Shown: positions 63,599-64,000 of the stretch, in pieces
Layout of the letters: each line of letters begins with the position of its first letter
How positions within the stretch are numbered: the first letter of the stretch is position 1
Assembly (NCBI RefSeq): GCF_009455635.1
Contig: NZ_QPER01000001.1
Location: 4,752,967 to 4,816,966 of the forward strand
Length of the DNA: 64,000 nt
Origin: Paraburkholderia agricolaris
Lineage (GTDB): Bacteria; Pseudomonadota; Gammaproteobacteria; Burkholderiales; Burkholderiaceae
Reading direction: 5' to 3'
Notes under the pieces: generated by a model
Database searches by the model: none
Told to the model about the DNA's origin: nothing
The model's input: the letters and a program-made list of their open reading frames with translations, nothing else
Made by a program: the position numbers and the translations under genes

Positions 63599-64000
63599 GT
63601 TGCTCTCACTTGATCGACTGATCGAAAATTAACCGCACGATCATCGCTGAAGCGGCAATGGCCGGAGGTTGTGCAGAATTGGTTTTCGCGGAACCCGCTA
63701 TTTAAACCGGTTTTCTTTTGGCCGTCAATAGTTTAGCCTGGTTCGGCCTGTCCCCAAGAAGAGTCCACAGGACGATCCGTCCCTGTGGATAACTCCCTTT
63801 CGCCGCCGTTTTGGCGGTAGAATCTCGCCTTACTTCCCAAAAATCCTGCACGCCGCTCCGGCTCGCTTGTCCCGCAAACCCTTGTGGCACAAGCGCCTGG
63901 AGCCATCGCGCCTGGTTTGGCCTAGCTGCTCAGGGCCTTGTTGCGTACGCGCGACAGGGGCAGCGGCGAACCGCCGTGCATACATAACGACAGCAACTCG
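63599..64000. other. rpmH upstream region toward dnaA, with a DnaA box
   Basis: 402 bases without a gene. A perfect DnaA box TGTGGATAA lies at 63784-63792 and a weak one near 63762-63770 (GTCCACAG). The region must hold the rpmH promoter (minus) and the start of the dnaA upstream region (plus). By gene order dnaA is expected just past base 64000. It may be part of the dnaA autoregulatory region or of an origin. Confidence 0.6.

Noticed and set aside
1..64000. tRNA genes, CRISPR arrays, intact insertion sequences
   Set aside because: Looked for cloverleaf-like ends, regularly spaced repeats and transposase motifs; none found by eye. A tRNAscan or ISfinder run would be decisive.

Overview
The window looks like a chromosome-1 segment of a high-GC betaproteobacterium of the Burkholderiaceae, most likely Paraburkholderia. 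Three things suggest this: the trmE / yidC / yidD / rnpA / rpmH block running up to where dnaA should start just past the right edge; a type II secretion cluster with an inverted gspC; and a complete Wsp operon. This is a judgement from gene content and protein resemblance, not from a database search.

Layout. 1-8.4 kb: six genes all on the minus strand (old yellow enzyme, amidotransferase, MarR regulator, YbdK ligase, cation/proton antiporter, MnmC). Two AT-richer gaps here (2547-3082 and 5545-6344) carry DnaA boxes and a mirrored sequence module. 8.4-11.1 kb: HU, a CobW-type metallochaperone GTPase and a small lytic transglycosylase. 11.6-24.4 kb: type II secretion genes gspDEF, gspC (opposite strand) and gspGHIJKLMN. 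A pair of inverted palindromic repeats lies in frame in the front of gspK. 24.4-29.2 kb: multidrug efflux (outer-membrane factor, small membrane protein, MarR regulator, EmrB-type pump), followed by a third repeat copy. 29.5-36 kb: lipoprotein, gshA, the ada-alkA alkylation-repair operon, a candidate small RNA, a VOC protein and YaeQ. 36-44.2 kb: LysR regulator and an L-arabinose-type catabolic cluster (aldehyde dehydrogenase, AraFGH, IlvD-family sugar-acid dehydratase). 44.5-46.9 kb: small exported protein, SpeG, small membrane protein, HIT protein. 47-56.1 kb: wspA-B-C-D-E-F-R on the minus strand. 56.3-58.4 kb: two small proteins and an integrase that seems to lack its catalytic tyrosine. 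58.6-63.6 kb: trmE, an HTH regulator, yidC, yidD, rnpA and rpmH.

How the genes work together. MnmC and MnmE (TrmE) act on the same wobble-uridine tRNA modification. The Gsp proteins form one envelope-spanning secretion machine. WspA-F form a chemosensory complex that phosphorylates the diguanylate cyclase WspR and so raises c-di-GMP. AraFGH import a pentose whose aldonic acid the dehydratase would process and whose semialdehyde end product the aldehyde dehydrogenase would oxidise; the steps between are not encoded here. RpmH, RnpA, YidD and YidC are the usual ribosome / RNase P / membrane-insertion block beside dnaA.

The most unusual signals are: (1) a mirrored, similarly spaced DnaA-box module in two gaps about 3.2 kb apart, resembling a bipartite replication origin or DnaA-titration site; (2) the repeat pair that would give GspK a leader of about 255 residues; (3) a candidate small RNA with two anti-Shine-Dalgarno motifs; and (4) a strand-asymmetric base composition around the repeat elements. 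No tRNA, CRISPR array or intact insertion sequence was recognised.
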